A stretch of DNA of 64,000 nt. It comes from JASLDZ01 sp964235945 (GTDB lineage: Bacteria > Pseudomonadota > Alphaproteobacteria > Caulobacterales > Caulobacteraceae). The DNA is taken from the NCBI GenBank assembly GCA_964235945.1, contig CAXSDV010000010.1, forward strand, positions 1 through 64,000, read 5' to 3'. A program made the translations under genes and the position numbers. Shown piece after piece: positions 1 through 10,246 of this stretch. How positions within the stretch are numbered: the first letter of the stretch is position 1; every line of letters starts with the position of its first letter. Below the pieces are notes generated by a model. That model was not told the DNA's origin and searched no databases. It saw only the letters and a program-made list of their open reading frames with translations.

Positions 1-1094
<1,094 letters not shown>

Positions 1095-1118
1095 GGGGCG
1101 GTCTCTGGTCTGGAGGTC

Positions 1119-1673
1119 TTAGGCGCGGACGAGGGCGGTCTTGAGTTGGTCGAGGCGGGTCTTGAGCGAAGCGTCGTAGAGGCGCGAGCCGACGCGCACC
1201 TTGAGCCCGCCCAGGAGGGCGGGGTCCACGCGCACGGTCATCTCGGGGTCGCGGCCCAGCGCCTGGCGCAGCGCCGCGGCCAGGCCCTCGCGTTGAGCCT
1301 CGCTGAGCGCGGCCGCGGTGGTCACCTCGGCGGCGACCGCGCCGCGCCGCTTGGCGGCCATGGCGAAGAAGGCCTTGGCGACGGCGGGCAGGGCGGCGGC
1401 GCGGCCGTTGGCGGCCAGCACGCCCAGGAAACGGCCGGTCAGCGGGTCGACGCCCGCGGCGGCGGCCACGGCGGACAGGCCGCGGCCCTTGGACTCGGTG
1501 TCGATCAGCGGTGAAGCCAGCAGGCGCGCGAAGTCGGCGCTCTCGCCGCGCGCGGCCTCCAGCCCCTTGAGGTCGGCCTCCACGGCGGGCAGGCGCCCGG
1601 CGGCGTCCGCAAGCTCGAACAGGGCCCGCGCATAGCGGCCGCCCACGTCGGTGTTGTTCGAGTCGTCCGCCAC
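1119..1673 (-). CDS. atpH: F1 ATP synthase subunit delta
   Basis: The delta subunit (OSCP homologue) joins the F1 head to the peripheral stalk of ATP synthase. The product is 184 aa, normal for the family. It has the typical N-terminal helical segment GRYARALFELA and the C-terminal motif with VGSRLYDASLKTRL followed by LDQLKTAL. I chose the GTG at 1673 (protein beginning VADDSNNTDVGG); the reading frame stays open far upstream, but that extension looks like shadow sequence. It is the first gene of the minus-strand atp operon. The 225 bases between it and the divergent terC gene should hold its promoter, but I see no convincing box there. Confidence 0.95.
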   Translation of the reverse strand: MADDSNNTDVGGRYARALFELADAAGRLPAVEADLKGLEAARGESADFARLLASPLIDTESKGRGLSAVAAAAGVDPLTGRFLGVLAANGRAAALPAVAKAFFAMAAKRRGAVAAEVTTAAALSEAQREGLAAALRQALGRDPEMTVRVDPALLGGLKVRVGSRLYDASLKTRLDQLKTALVRA

Positions 1674-1898
1674 TTGGGTCCGTTGTCTTCGCCGCCGAAC
1701 CGTCCGGCGCCGCATCCCGAGCCCTTCGGAGCGGGTCGGCGGAAGCGGGCGGCTGGGCGGGATGCGCCTTGGAGCGCGCCGCGGACGAGCCGTAGAGGCT
1801 GCGGTCGGGACGCGCGGGCGATCTATCACGCGTCCCCGGCGCCCGCAACCGAAGCGCCTGCCGTCGCCAGGGCGGGCCGGGCGCGCTAGAGGCGGAGC

Positions 1899-2684
1899 AT
1901 GACCGCCGTCGCCGTGCTCCTGACCGACCCCGCGGCCTGGCTGGCCCTGCTCACCCTCATCGTGATGGAGGTGGTGCTGGGGATCGACAACCTCGTCTTC
2001 ATCTCGCTGCTCACCAACAAGCTGCCGGAGGAGGGACGCGCGCGCACCCGCACCCTGGGCATAGCGCTGGCCCTGGTGCTGCGGCTCGGGCTGCTGTCCA
2101 CCCTGGCCTTCATCGTGGGGCTGACGCGGCCCGTCTTCAGCCTGGGCGGCCATCCCGTGTCCTGGCGCGACATGATCCTGCTGGCGGGGGGGCTGTTCCT
2201 CGTGTGGAAGTCCACCACCGAGATCCACGAGGCGGTGGCCCCGGACCGCCCCGGCCACGACGTCGAGACGCACGCGGTGGGATCGCGCGCATCCACCAGC
2301 TTCGCCTCGGCCATCGCCCAGATCCTGGTGCTGGACATGGTGTTCTCCATCGACAGCATCCTCACGGCCGTGGGCATGACCGAGCACCTGCCCATCATGA
2401 TGGCCGCGGTGGTGGTGGCGGTGCTGCTCATGCTGCTGGCCTCCGGAGTGCTGGCCGCCTTCATCAAGAAGAATCCCAGCGTGGTGATGCTGGCGCTGGG
2501 CTTCCTGCTGGTGATCGGCATGACGCTGATCGCGGACGGCGCGGGCTTCCACATCCCCAAGGGCTACATCTACGCCGCCATGGCCTTCTCCATCCTGGTG
2601 GAGGCGCTCAACATGGCCGCCCGCGCCAAGCGGCGTCGCGTCGCCCCGGCCGATCAAGTTGAACATTCGGGGGAAAGGGAGTAA
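1899..2684 (+). CDS. TerC family integral membrane protein
   Basis: This is a 261-aa multi-spanning inner-membrane protein of the TerC family, whose members are linked to tellurite resistance and to metal (manganese) export; the substrate here is unknown. It carries the two hallmark acidic segments, MEVVLGIDN at residues 23-31 and LDMVFSIDS at 145-153, which place conserved aspartates inside membrane helices. A GGCGGAG ribosome site precedes the ATG. It lies divergently from atpH and upstream of kup, with 85 bases between them. The family call is sure; the physiological role is not. Confidence 0.9.
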   Translation: MTAVAVLLTDPAAWLALLTLIVMEVVLGIDNLVFISLLTNKLPEEGRARTRTLGIALALVLRLGLLSTLAFIVGLTRPVFSLGGHPVSWRDMILLAGGLFLVWKSTTEIHEAVAPDRPGHDVETHAVGSRASTSFASAIAQILVLDMVFSIDSILTAVGMTEHLPIMMAAVVVAVLLMLLASGVLAAFIKKNPSVVMLALGFLLVIGMTLIADGAGFHIPKGYIYAAMAFSILVEALNMAARAKRRRVAPADQVEHSGERE

Positions 2685-2769
2685 CGCGGCGCGCCGCGCC
2701 TCCCCGCGCGGATTATAGCTTGGGGCCGGGCGGTCGTGCGGAAGCGCCGCCGCGCCTCGAAGGAGCATC

Positions 2770-4809
2770 ATGAGCGCTTCCGGCACGGGCTCGGCCCACG
2801 CCGCCCCGACCTCCGCCGCCCCCGACTGCGGAACGTCGGACGCGTCCGGCCGCCCCGTGGGCGACGTAACGGCCGCCAACGAGGAGGCGGTGCTGCACGG
2901 CAAGTCCGCCAACCACGCGCATCCCGGTTTCTGGGGCTTGGCCCTGGGCTCGGTGGGCGTGGTGTTCGGCGACATCGGCACCTCCCCGCTCTACGCCTTC
3001 AACGCCGCCATCGGCCAAGCCGCCAAGGACGCGGTGACGCGCGACTCGATCCTGGGCGTGGTGTCGCTCGCGCTGTGGGCGCTGATCGTGGTGGTGACGA
3101 TCAAGTACGTGCTGTTCGTCATGCGCGCGGACAACAAGGGCGAGGGCGGCGTGCTCTCGCTCATGGCGCTGGCCCAGCGCGCCATCGGCCATCGCACCCG
3201 GCTGATCTTCGTGATGGGCCTGGTCGGGGCCGCGCTGTTCTACGGCGACGCCATCATCACTCCCGCCATCTCGGTGCTGGGGGCGTTCCAGGGCATGCAG
3301 GACGTACCCATGCTGCAAGGGAAGGTGAGCGAGCGCGAAATCACCGCCCTCTCCTTCCTGCTCTTGATCGTGCTGTTCTCCGTGCAGTCGCGCGGCACCG
3401 CCAAGGTGGCGCGGCTGTTCGGGCCGGTGATGGTGGTCTGGTTCCTGGTGATCGGGGCGCTGGGCGTGCTGCACCTGAAGGACGACCCGGGCGTGTTCCT
3501 GGCGCTCTCGCCCACCTACGCGGTGGAGTTCATGCTGCGCCACGGGATCGTGGGCTTCCTGGTGCTGGGCTCGGTGTTCCTGACGGTGACCGGGGCGGAG
3601 GCGCTCTACGCCGACATGGGCCATTTCGGGCGCTGGCCGATCCAGGCCTCCTGGCTGTTCTTCGTCCTGCCGTGCCTGGCCATCAGCTATCTGGGCCAGG
3701 GCGCCTTCGTGCTGAAGTCCCTGGCCGCCGCCCAGGCCCACGGCCAGCCCTTCAAGAACCTCGACTGGTTCTTCGTGATGATCCCGCCCGACCTGCGCCT
3801 GCCGGTGGTGCTGCTGGCGGTGTTCGCCTCGGTGATCGCCAGCCAGGCGGTCATCACCGGCGCCTACTCGCTGAGCCAGCAGGGGATCCTGCTGGGCCTC
3901 CTCCCGCGCATGGACGTCAAGCGCACCTCCGAAACCCAGAGCGGCCAGATCTACCTGCCCCAGGTCAACACCATGCTGACGGTGGGGGTGCTGACCCTGG
4001 TGCTGATCTTCCAGACCGCCGACAACCTCACCAACGCCTACGGTTTGGCGGTGACGGGCACCATGGGGGTGACCACAATCCTCGCCTACATCGTGGCCCG
4101 GCGCATGTGGAAGTGGCCCCTGCCCGGCGTGCTGGCGCTGGTGATCCCGCTCCTGACGCTCGACCTCGTGTTCCTGGCGGCCAACGGGCTGAAGATCGCC
4201 TCGGGCGGCTGGCTGCCCCTGGTGATCGGGGCCTCGCTGTTCATCCTCATGTCCACCTGGGTGCGCGGTTCGCAGATCCTGACGGACAAGACCCGGCGCG
4301 ACTCAACCCCGCTGGCCGACCTCGTGGGCATGCTGCGCGCCAGGAGCCCCCACCGGGTGCCCGGCACCGCCATCTTCCTGACCAGCGACCCGGACACCGC
4401 CCCCGTCGCCCTCATGCACAACCTCAAGCACAACAAGGTGCTGCACGAGCGGAACGTGGTGCTGACCGTCCGCACCGCGGAGACGCCGCGCGTCAAGGAG
4501 GTCGACCGGGTCGTCATCTCGCCCATCAACGAGGACTTCAAGAAGGTCGTCATCACCTACGGGTTCATGGAAAGCCCCAACATCCCCAAGGCGCTGGGGC
4601 TGTGCCGCAAGCAGGGGCTGAAGTTCGACATCATGTCGACCTCGTTCTTCCTGGGCCGCCGCTCGGTGGTGCCCTCGGCGCAGAGCGGCATGCCGCTGTG
4701 GCAGGACCGCGTCTATATCTACCTGCTCAAGAACAGCGCCAACCCGACCGAGTTCTTCCGCATCCCGCCCGGCCGCGTGGTGGAGCTGGGGGCGCAGGTC
4801 ACCGTCTGA
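2770..4809 (+). CDS. kup: Low-affinity potassium transporter Kup
   Basis: Kup is a proton-coupled potassium uptake system of the inner membrane. The product is 679 aa, with about twelve hydrophobic segments followed by a soluble C-terminal domain of about 150 residues. The family signature GDIGTSPLYAF is at residues 67-77. The start ATG is preceded by AAGGAG at a good distance. The first ~50 residues form a low-complexity hydrophilic extension rich in Ala, Ser and Thr that Kup proteins usually lack, but I see no better internal start with an equally good ribosome site. It converges on the small Xre regulator gene, with a gap of three bases. Confidence 0.95.
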   Translation: MSASGTGSAHAAPTSAAPDCGTSDASGRPVGDVTAANEEAVLHGKSANHAHPGFWGLALGSVGVVFGDIGTSPLYAFNAAIGQAAKDAVTRDSILGVVSLALWALIVVVTIKYVLFVMRADNKGEGGVLSLMALAQRAIGHRTRLIFVMGLVGAALFYGDAIITPAISVLGAFQGMQDVPMLQGKVSEREITALSFLLLIVLFSVQSRGTAKVARLFGPVMVVWFLVIGALGVLHLKDDPGVFLALSPTYAVEFMLRHGIVGFLVLGSVFLTVTGAEALYADMGHFGRWPIQASWLFFVLPCLAISYLGQGAFVLKSLAAAQAHGQPFKNLDWFFVMIPPDLRLPVVLLAVFASVIASQAVITGAYSLSQQGILLGLLPRMDVKRTSETQSGQIYLPQVNTMLTVGVLTLVLIFQTADNLTNAYGLAVTGTMGVTTILAYIVARRMWKWPLPGVLALVIPLLTLDLVFLAANGLKIASGGWLPLVIGASLFILMSTWVRGSQILTDKTRRDSTPLADLVGMLRARSPHRVPGTAIFLTSDPDTAPVALMHNLKHNKVLHERNVVLTVRTAETPRVKEVDRVVISPINEDFKKVVITYGFMESPNIPKALGLCRKQGLKFDIMSTSFFLGRRSVVPSAQSGMPLWQDRVYIYLLKNSANPTEFFRIPPGRVVELGAQVTV

Positions 4810-4812
4810 GCC

Positions 4813-5049
4813 TCACGCTCCGGCGGCGGGCTCCGACTCGGGCTCCGTCGCCAAATACTCCAGGAGGTCGCCCGGCTGGCAGTCGAGCTCGCGGCACAGC
4901 GCCTCCAGCGTGGAGAAGCGCAGGGCGCGCGCCCGGCCGGACTTGAGCAGGAGGAGGTCGGCGGGGGTCACCCCCACCCGGTCGGCCAGCTCGTCCGGCG
5001 ACATGCGCCGCCGGACGAGCCAGCGGTCCAGCCGCACGCACACGGGCAT
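4813..5049 (-). CDS. Small Xre-type DNA-binding regulator
   Basis: This is a 78-aa protein that is almost entirely one helix-turn-helix domain of the Cro/C1 (YozG-like) class. The core reads RRRMSPDELADRVGV, then LLLLKSGRARALRF, then LCRELDCQPGDLL. Its ATG at 5049 overlaps the TGA stop of the upstream DUF2975 gene by one base (TGATG), so translation is coupled. Xre regulators of this size are often paired with DUF2975 membrane proteins, and the membrane partner may modulate or be controlled by the regulator. Target genes cannot be read from the sequence. Confidence 0.85.
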   Translation of the reverse strand: MPVCVRLDRWLVRRRMSPDELADRVGVTPADLLLLKSGRARALRFSTLEALCRELDCQPGDLLEYLATEPESEPAAGA

Positions 5050-5636
5050 CAGACGGTCAGCTCCGCCTCCGCCCGCAGGCGCGCGCCTTCGCGGAACACC
5101 TCGGCCAGCACCGCCGTCACCAGGACCACGAACAGCCCCGACAGGTTGAGGTCCGGCCGCCCGTCCACCCGGGGCGAAACCGCCGCCCCCACCCAGCGCA
5201 ACAGGTGGAAGCAGGCGTACACGCCCAGGAGCGCCGCCGCCGCCGTGCGCAGCCGGCCGACATTGTCCGGGTGGAAGGGGTCGCCCGCGGCCATGGCGCC
5301 GAACACCCGGCGCAGGCGGTCGGCGGTGACGATCAGCCCGGCCAGGTAGAGCCCTCCGGCCGCCACCAGCAGGGCCAGCAACGGCCCGCGCCGCAGCAGC
5401 GCGTCCGCCTCCGCCAGCGGCCCCAGCGCCGCCGCGCCCGAGGGCCTCGGCCCCAGGAAGGGCTGCCACAGAAGCGCCAGCGCCGCGCTCGCCGCCAGGG
5501 CCGCCGCCGCCGCCCACAGCAGGGCGTGCGCCACGTCCAGCGCGACCTTGAGGAAGCTGGAGATCGACCCCGGCCCGAACGCCCTCACGCTCCCGCTCCT
5601 CTCGCGGCGGCGCGCCTCGGCCGCGGGATGCAGCAT
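5049..5636 (-). CDS. DUF2975 membrane protein
   Basis: This is a 195-aa inner-membrane protein with about four hydrophobic helices (near residues 31-58, 85-104, 131-152 and 165-182). The DUF2975 hallmarks are visible: FHPDNVGRLR at 121-130 and the C-terminal LAEVFREGARLRAE. I start it at the ATG at 5636; an in-frame ATG at 5705 would add an arginine- and proline-rich stretch unlike the family. It is the first gene of a two-gene unit with the Xre regulator. The function of the family is not established. The rdgB gene is divergent. Confidence 0.8.
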   Translation of the reverse strand: MLHPAAEARRRERSGSVRAFGPGSISSFLKVALDVAHALLWAAAAALAASAALALLWQPFLGPRPSGAAALGPLAEADALLRRGPLLALLVAAGGLYLAGLIVTADRLRRVFGAMAAGDPFHPDNVGRLRTAAAALLGVYACFHLLRWVGAAVSPRVDGRPDLNLSGLFVVLVTAVLAEVFREGARLRAEAELTV

Positions 5637-5743
5637 GGGGCTGCGGGGGGCCGCGTCAATGCGTGGGCTTCGCCGGCGGCCTGAAGGTCGAGGCGCGAAC
5701 GCCACGCTTGGCGCGACGCGCCCGACGCGGCAGAACGCGCGCC

Positions 5744-6343
5744 ATGGCCCTGCACCTCGTCCCCGGCTCGCGCCTCCTGGTGGCCACGCACAACCCGGGC
5801 AAGGCGCGGGAGGTGGCCGCCCTGCTCCAGGACCGGTTCGACACGGTCGCCGCCGTGGACCTCGGCCTGCCCGAGCCGGAGGAGACGGAGGCCACCTTCG
5901 TGGGCAACGCCGTGCTGAAAGCGCGCGCGGCGGCGGACGCGGCGGGGCTGGTGGCGATCGCCGACGACTCGGGCATGTCCGCGGACGGGCTGGGCGGCGA
6001 CCCCGGCGTGCTGTCCGCGCGCTGGGCGGGCGAGCCGCGCGACTTCGCCGCCGCCATCGCCCGGGTGGAGCGCGAGCTGCTGGCGCGCGGCGGCGGCGAG
6101 GACCGGGCCCGCTTCACCTGCGCCCTGGCCGTGGCCTGGCCGAACGGCCCGGTGGTGGCGGTGGAGGGGGTGGTCGAGGGCCGGCTGGTGTTCCCGGGCC
6201 GGGGGACGCGCGGCTTCGGCTACGACCCCGTGTTCCGGCCGGAGGGGAGCGACCTCACCTTCGGCGAGATGGAGGAAGCGCAGAAGACCGCCTTCAGCCA
6301 CCGCACCCGCGCCTTTGAGAAGCTGCGGGCCGCGCTGGCGTGA
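5744..6343 (+). CDS. rdgB: Non-canonical purine NTP pyrophosphatase (RdgB/HAM1)
   Basis: The enzyme hydrolyses ITP, dITP and XTP to the monophosphates and so keeps deaminated purines out of DNA and RNA. The product is 199 aa, normal for the family. The substrate-binding motif LLVATHNPGKAREV is near the N terminus, followed by ADDSGMSADGL and the C-terminal FGYDPVFRP and FSHRTRAFEKL. I chose the ATG at 5744, where homology begins, although the frame is open upstream. Its TGA overlaps the GTG start of hemW by three bases, a coupling seen in many alphaproteobacteria. Confidence 0.95.
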   Translation: MALHLVPGSRLLVATHNPGKAREVAALLQDRFDTVAAVDLGLPEPEETEATFVGNAVLKARAAADAAGLVAIADDSGMSADGLGGDPGVLSARWAGEPRDFAAAIARVERELLARGGGEDRARFTCALAVAWPNGPVVAVEGVVEGRLVFPGRGTRGFGYDPVFRPEGSDLTFGEMEEAQKTAFSHRTRAFEKLRAALA

Positions 6344-7503
6344 GCCCCGCCCCGGCGAGTCCGCCGCCGCTGGGCGTCTACCTGCACTGGCCCTACTGCC
6401 AGCGGATCTGTCCCTACTGCGACTTCAACGTGGTGCGCGACCGCGGCGACCGGGCGGCCGGGGCGGCGCTGGCCGCCGCCATGGCGCGCGACCTCGCCGG
6501 CCAGCGCGAGCTGACGGGCCCGCGCACCCTCGTCTCCGTGTTCCTGGGCGGCGGCACCCCCTCCCTGATGGACCCCGCCTGGGCGGCGGAGCTGATCGCC
6601 CAGGCCCGCCGCCTGTGGACCCCCGCGCCGGACCTCGAGGTCTCGATGGAGGCCAACCCCACCGACGCGGAGGCCGGCCGCTTCGCCGCCTTCGCGGACG
6701 CGGGCGTGGAGCGCCTGTCCCTGGGCCTGCAGGCGCTGGACGACGGGCAGCTCCGCTTCCTGGGCCGCCCCCACGATGCGGCGGCGGGCCGGCGCGCGGC
6801 GGCGGCGGCGGCCGGCGCCTTTCCGCGCGTGTCGCTGGACCTGATCTACGCCCTGCCCGGGCAGACGCGCGCCGCCTGGCGCGAAACCCTGGCGGAGGCG
6901 ACGGACCTCGGGGCCGAGCACGTGTCGCCCTACCAGCTCACGGTGGAGGCGGGCACCGCCTTCGACCGTGCGGTGCGCCGCCGCCGCTGGGCCCCCGCCC
7001 ACCCCGACCTCGCCGCCGACCTCTACGAGGACACCCAGGAGGTGCTGGAACTGCGCGGCTTCGAGGCCTACGAGGTGTCCAACCATGCGCGGGGAGCGGC
7101 GGCGCGCTCGCGCCACAACCTCGTCTACTGGCGCGGCTGGGACTACGTCGGCGCGGGGCCCGGCGCCCACGGCCGCCTGACGCTGGAGGGCGTGCGGCGC
7201 GCCACCGTCGCCCACCCGCGCGTCGGCGACTACCTGGACGCGGTGGCGCGCACGGGGGCGGGCTTCGCGCAGGCCGAGCCGCTCGACCCCCGCGCGGTGG
7301 CGGAGGAGCGCCTGCTCATGGGGCTGCGCACCCTTGAGGGCGTGGACCTGACCGAGACGGCCGCCGCCGGCCTGTCGGCGGGCGACCCGCGCCTCGTCGA
7401 GTACGCCCGGGCGGGGCTGCTGCGGGTGGAGGGTGCGCGGCTTCGCGCCACCTCCGCCGGCCGCCTGGTGCTCGACCGGCTGACCGCCGAACTCGCCGCC
7501 TGA
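6340..7503 (+). CDS. hemW: Radical SAM protein HemW
   Basis: HemW is a radical-SAM enzyme related to oxygen-independent coproporphyrinogen oxidase; characterised members act as heme chaperones, and many databases still name them HemN-like. The product is 387 aa. The [4Fe-4S] motif C-x3-C-x2-C is at Cys20, Cys24 and Cys27 (YCQRICPYCDFN), and the SAM-binding GGGTPS follows at residues 70-75. The additional N-terminal Cys of true HemN is absent, which supports HemW. Translation starts at a GTG overlapping the rdgB stop. Confidence 0.92.
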   Translation: MSPAPASPPPLGVYLHWPYCQRICPYCDFNVVRDRGDRAAGAALAAAMARDLAGQRELTGPRTLVSVFLGGGTPSLMDPAWAAELIAQARRLWTPAPDLEVSMEANPTDAEAGRFAAFADAGVERLSLGLQALDDGQLRFLGRPHDAAAGRRAAAAAAGAFPRVSLDLIYALPGQTRAAWRETLAEATDLGAEHVSPYQLTVEAGTAFDRAVRRRRWAPAHPDLAADLYEDTQEVLELRGFEAYEVSNHARGAAARSRHNLVYWRGWDYVGAGPGAHGRLTLEGVRRATVAHPRVGDYLDAVARTGAGFAQAEPLDPRAVAEERLLMGLRTLEGVDLTETAAAGLSAGDPRLVEYARAGLLRVEGARLRATSAGRLVLDRLTAELAA

Positions 7504-7510
7504 CGCAGCC

Positions 7511-7990
7511 TCAGGCCCCGCGCGCCTGCACGAGCAGGAGCGCGGCCACGCAGACCGCGCTCTGCAGCGGTCGGAACACCTGGAAGTAGCGCGGAGCCTG
7601 GAGCCGTCGCGCCGCCGCCCAGTCCAGCACGCCCAGGATCGCCAGGCCGAACGCGCCCACCACGGGGCTGCCGGCCACCAGCGTGACCACCCCCAGCGAG
7701 AACAGGCCCAGCAGGGTCGCCACCTCCGCCGGCCGCGCGCCGCCCGCCTCGGAGAACGAGAGGCCCCGCCGCACCCCCGCGAAGAAGGTGAGCAGGCTCG
7801 CGGTCCACACCACCGCCAACAGGCGCACGAGCACGGCCTCCCGCGGCGGCGCGAACCAAACGGCGACCGCCGCAAGGACCAGCGGGATCGCGGCCGACAC
7901 GCCCAGGGCCACGTCCAGCGACCGGTGGGCGCGCCCGAGGTCCTGCGCGCGCACGATCCGCCCGGGCGGGGTCGCACCCTCGCCGGTCAC
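7511..7990 (-). CDS. DUF3429 membrane protein
   Basis: This is a 159-aa protein with four to five predicted membrane helices and the DUF3429 pattern (RSLDVALGVSAAIPLVLAA at the first helix, FFAGVRRGLSF between helices two and three, LDWAAARR near the end). The function of the family is unknown. I start it at the GTG at 7990, which overlaps the murI stop as GTGA, making it the third member of the coupled qor-murI-DUF3429 unit. The family call is fairly good; no role can be assigned. Confidence 0.75.
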   Translation of the reverse strand: MTGEGATPPGRIVRAQDLGRAHRSLDVALGVSAAIPLVLAAVAVWFAPPREAVLVRLLAVVWTASLLTFFAGVRRGLSFSEAGGARPAEVATLLGLFSLGVVTLVAGSPVVGAFGLAILGVLDWAAARRLQAPRYFQVFRPLQSAVCVAALLLVQARGA

Positions 7991-8838
7991 GCCGCCTCGA
8001 ACGAGAGGGGAGCGCCCCAGAACGCCTCCACCAGCGCGTTCTGCGCCCCGGGCGCGCCCGTGGTCAGGAACTCGCGGGCGCCGCCCGAGCCCGGGTCGTA
8101 CTCGGGGTGGGCGGGGAGGTAGCGCTCCAGCGCGTCCGCCACCGCGCTCGGCTGGTGGATCAGGGGCGTGCCGGGGCGCAGGGCGGCGGCGAACAGGTCG
8201 GCGATGATCTCGTAATGGGTGCAGCCCAGCACCGCCCGGTCCGGCGCGCGGCCCACGCGCAGGGCCAGGGCGCGCACGTGCGCCTCGATCAGCGCCTGCA
8301 TCTGCACGCGCGGCGCGCCCGCCTCGATCAGGTGCACGAGGTCGGGGCAGGGCTCGCAGAAGGCGGCCACGTCGTCGCGGCGCTTGCTGATCTCGATCTC
8401 GTACACCCGGCTGGCGGCGGTGGCGCGGGTGGCGAACACGCCCACCACCTCCACCCGCTCGGCCTTGGAGCCTTCGCGCGGGCGCGGGTCCTCCGACCAG
8501 GGCCGGCCGGTCGCCGCTTCGATGGTCGGCACGATCACGCCCAGCACGTTGAGGGCCCGCCCCCGCTCGCGCCGCAGCCCCGGAAGCCAGGTCTGCTGCA
8601 GGCGGCGCAGGGCCACCGCGCTGGCGGTGTTGCACGCCAGGACCACCAGGCTCGCGCCCCGGTCGAACAAGCGCAGGCAGGCGGCGCGCGTGAGGTCCAC
8701 GATCTCCTCCCCCGTCCGGCCGCCGTAGGGGGCGTGCGCCTGGTCGGCCAGGTAGACGAGGTCGGCGCCGGGCAGCCGGTCCACCAGCGCCCGGTGCACG
8801 GTGAGGCCGCCCACCCCGGAGTCGAACACGCCGATCAT
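7987..8838 (-). CDS. murI: Glutamate racemase
   Basis: MurI converts L-glutamate to D-glutamate for peptidoglycan. The product is 283 aa. The two catalytic cysteines are present: Cys69 in VVLACNTAS and Cys206 in VLGCTHYE, with the substrate segment FDSGVGGLTV at residues 5-14 and the motif YLADQAHAPYG. Its ATG overlaps the qor stop by four bases (ATGA), and its own stop overlaps the DUF3429 start, so all three proteins are probably made from one message. There is a family-typical insert at residues 110-130. Confidence 0.96.
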   Translation of the reverse strand: MIGVFDSGVGGLTVHRALVDRLPGADLVYLADQAHAPYGGRTGEEIVDLTRAACLRLFDRGASLVVLACNTASAVALRRLQQTWLPGLRRERGRALNVLGVIVPTIEAATGRPWSEDPRPREGSKAERVEVVGVFATRATAASRVYEIEISKRRDDVAAFCEPCPDLVHLIEAGAPRVQMQALIEAHVRALALRVGRAPDRAVLGCTHYEIIADLFAAALRPGTPLIHQPSAVADALERYLPAHPEYDPGSGGAREFLTTGAPGAQNALVEAFWGAPLSFEAA

Positions 8839-9878
8839 GCGTCCTCGCCCACGCGCAGCGTGACCTTGCCCACGTGGCCGCCGGCCTCCAGCCAGGCGTG
8901 CGCCGCCCCCGCCTCGGCCAGGGGAAAGCTCCGGTCCATCACCGGGCGGAAGCGCCCCTGCGCGATCCACGGCCAAACGTGCCGCTCCACCGCCGCGGCC
9001 AGGCGCGCCTTTTCGTCGGCGGAGCGCGGCCGCAGGGTCGAGCCCGTCAGCGTGAGCCGCCGCTGCATGATCCGCACGAGGTCCACGCTCGCGGTCGCGC
9101 CGCCCTGCACGGCGATCACCACCACCCGCCCGCCCGGCCGGCAGGCCGCGAGGTTCTTCGCCGTCAGGTCGCCGCCCACCATGTCGAGCACCACGTCGGC
9201 CCCGCCCTCGGCCCGGACCGCCTCCACGAAGTCCGTCGCGGTGGAGTCCAGGGCGAGGTCCGCGCCCAGCCGGCGAGCCGTCTCGGCCTTGGCGCCGCTG
9301 CGCCCGGTGGCGATCACCCGGGCGCCGGCGGCCTTGGCGAGGGCGATGGCGGTGACGCCGATCCCGCTGGTGCCGCCGTGGAGCAGGAGCGTTTCCCCCG
9401 CCTTCAGGCCGCCCAGCTCGAACACGTTGGACCAGACGGTGAACACCGTCTCGGGCAGGGCCGCCGCCTCCGCCCAGGAAAGGCCGGCGGGCGCGGGCAG
9501 GCAACAGCGCGCGTCCGCCACGGCGTACTGCGCGTAGCCGCCCCCGCCCAGCAGGGCGCAGACCCGGTCGCCCACCCGCCAGCGCGGCGCGCCTTCGCCC
9601 AGGGCCGCGACCTCGCCCGCGACCTCCAGCCCCAGCCCTTCGGGCGCGCCGGGCGGCGGCGGGTAGGCCCCCTGGCGCTGGAGCACGTCCGGCCGGTTCA
9701 CCCCGGCGGCGCGCACCCGGATCAGCACCTCGCCGGGGGCGGGAACCGGGCGGGGCCGCTCGGCGAGCCGCAGCGCCTCGGGCCCGCCGCGCCCGCCCTC
9801 GACCTCCACGGCCCGCATGAGGAGATCCGGGGCGACCGGCGTATCGGACCGGGACGCGGGGTGCGGCGGCGACGGCAT
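8835..9878 (-). CDS. NAD(P)H quinone oxidoreductase (PIG3-type zinc-independent MDR)
   Basis: This is a medium-chain dehydrogenase/reductase of the quinone oxidoreductase branch, expected to pass electrons from NADPH to quinones or related carbonyls in the cytoplasm. The product is 347 aa. The GroES-like domain includes AAGVNRPDVLQRQG at residues 58-70, and the nucleotide-binding GGTSGIGVTAI follows at 168-178. The zinc ligands of alcohol dehydrogenases are missing, as in this branch. I chose the ATG at 9878 because AGGGAG lies 10 bases upstream; ATG 9818 and ATG 9959 are alternatives. The substrate is unknown. Confidence 0.85.
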   Translation of the reverse strand: MPSPPHPASRSDTPVAPDLLMRAVEVEGGRGGPEALRLAERPRPVPAPGEVLIRVRAAGVNRPDVLQRQGAYPPPPGAPEGLGLEVAGEVAALGEGAPRWRVGDRVCALLGGGGYAQYAVADARCCLPAPAGLSWAEAAALPETVFTVWSNVFELGGLKAGETLLLHGGTSGIGVTAIALAKAAGARVIATGRSGAKAETARRLGADLALDSTATDFVEAVRAEGGADVVLDMVGGDLTAKNLAACRPGGRVVVIAVQGGATASVDLVRIMQRRLTLTGSTLRPRSADEKARLAAAVERHVWPWIAQGRFRPVMDRSFPLAEAGAAHAWLEAGGHVGKVTLRVGEDA

Positions 9879-9957
9879 GCGGCGGTGTCTCCCTGGAGGA
9901 CGCGGCTTCTGATACGCTGACCCTACGGGGCCGGGGAAGCCGCACGGGAGAAGCGTC

Positions 9958-10161
9958 ATGGCCGAAGAGCCCGTCGAACCCCGCCTGTCGCGCGGGGCCG
10001 CCCTGGAGGAGGCCGCGTCCGAGGATCTGTCGGGTTACGCCGCCAGCGACCTGGAGGCGCGCATCGCCCGGCTGGAGGGGGAGGTGGAGCGCACGCGCGC
10101 GGCCCTCGCCTCCAAGCGCCAGGGCAAGGCCGCCGCCGACGCCCTGTTCTCCTTCGGGTGA
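9958..10161 (+). CDS. DUF1192 small protein
   Basis: This is a 67-aa acidic protein with a likely coiled coil, LEARIARLEGEVERTRAAL, at residues 31-49 and the C-terminal tail ADALFSFG typical of alphaproteobacterial DUF1192 proteins. A GGGAGAAG site precedes the ATG. It stands divergently from qor and 85 bases upstream of rcdA on the same strand, so it may share a transcript with rcdA. Its function is unknown. Confidence 0.8.
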   Translation: MAEEPVEPRLSRGAALEEAASEDLSGYAASDLEARIARLEGEVERTRAALASKRQGKAAADALFSFG

Positions 10162-10246
10162 GGCCGGCTTTGGCACGCGCATTGCACCTTCCCGCTCAAA
10201 TCGAGCAGGGCGCGTCGGCTGGACGCGCGATCACGCGGAGACGCAC

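Noticed and set aside
1674..1898. tRNA or small RNA in the atpH-terC spacer
   Set aside because: I see no cloverleaf, CCA end or terminator-like structure; it is probably just promoter DNA.
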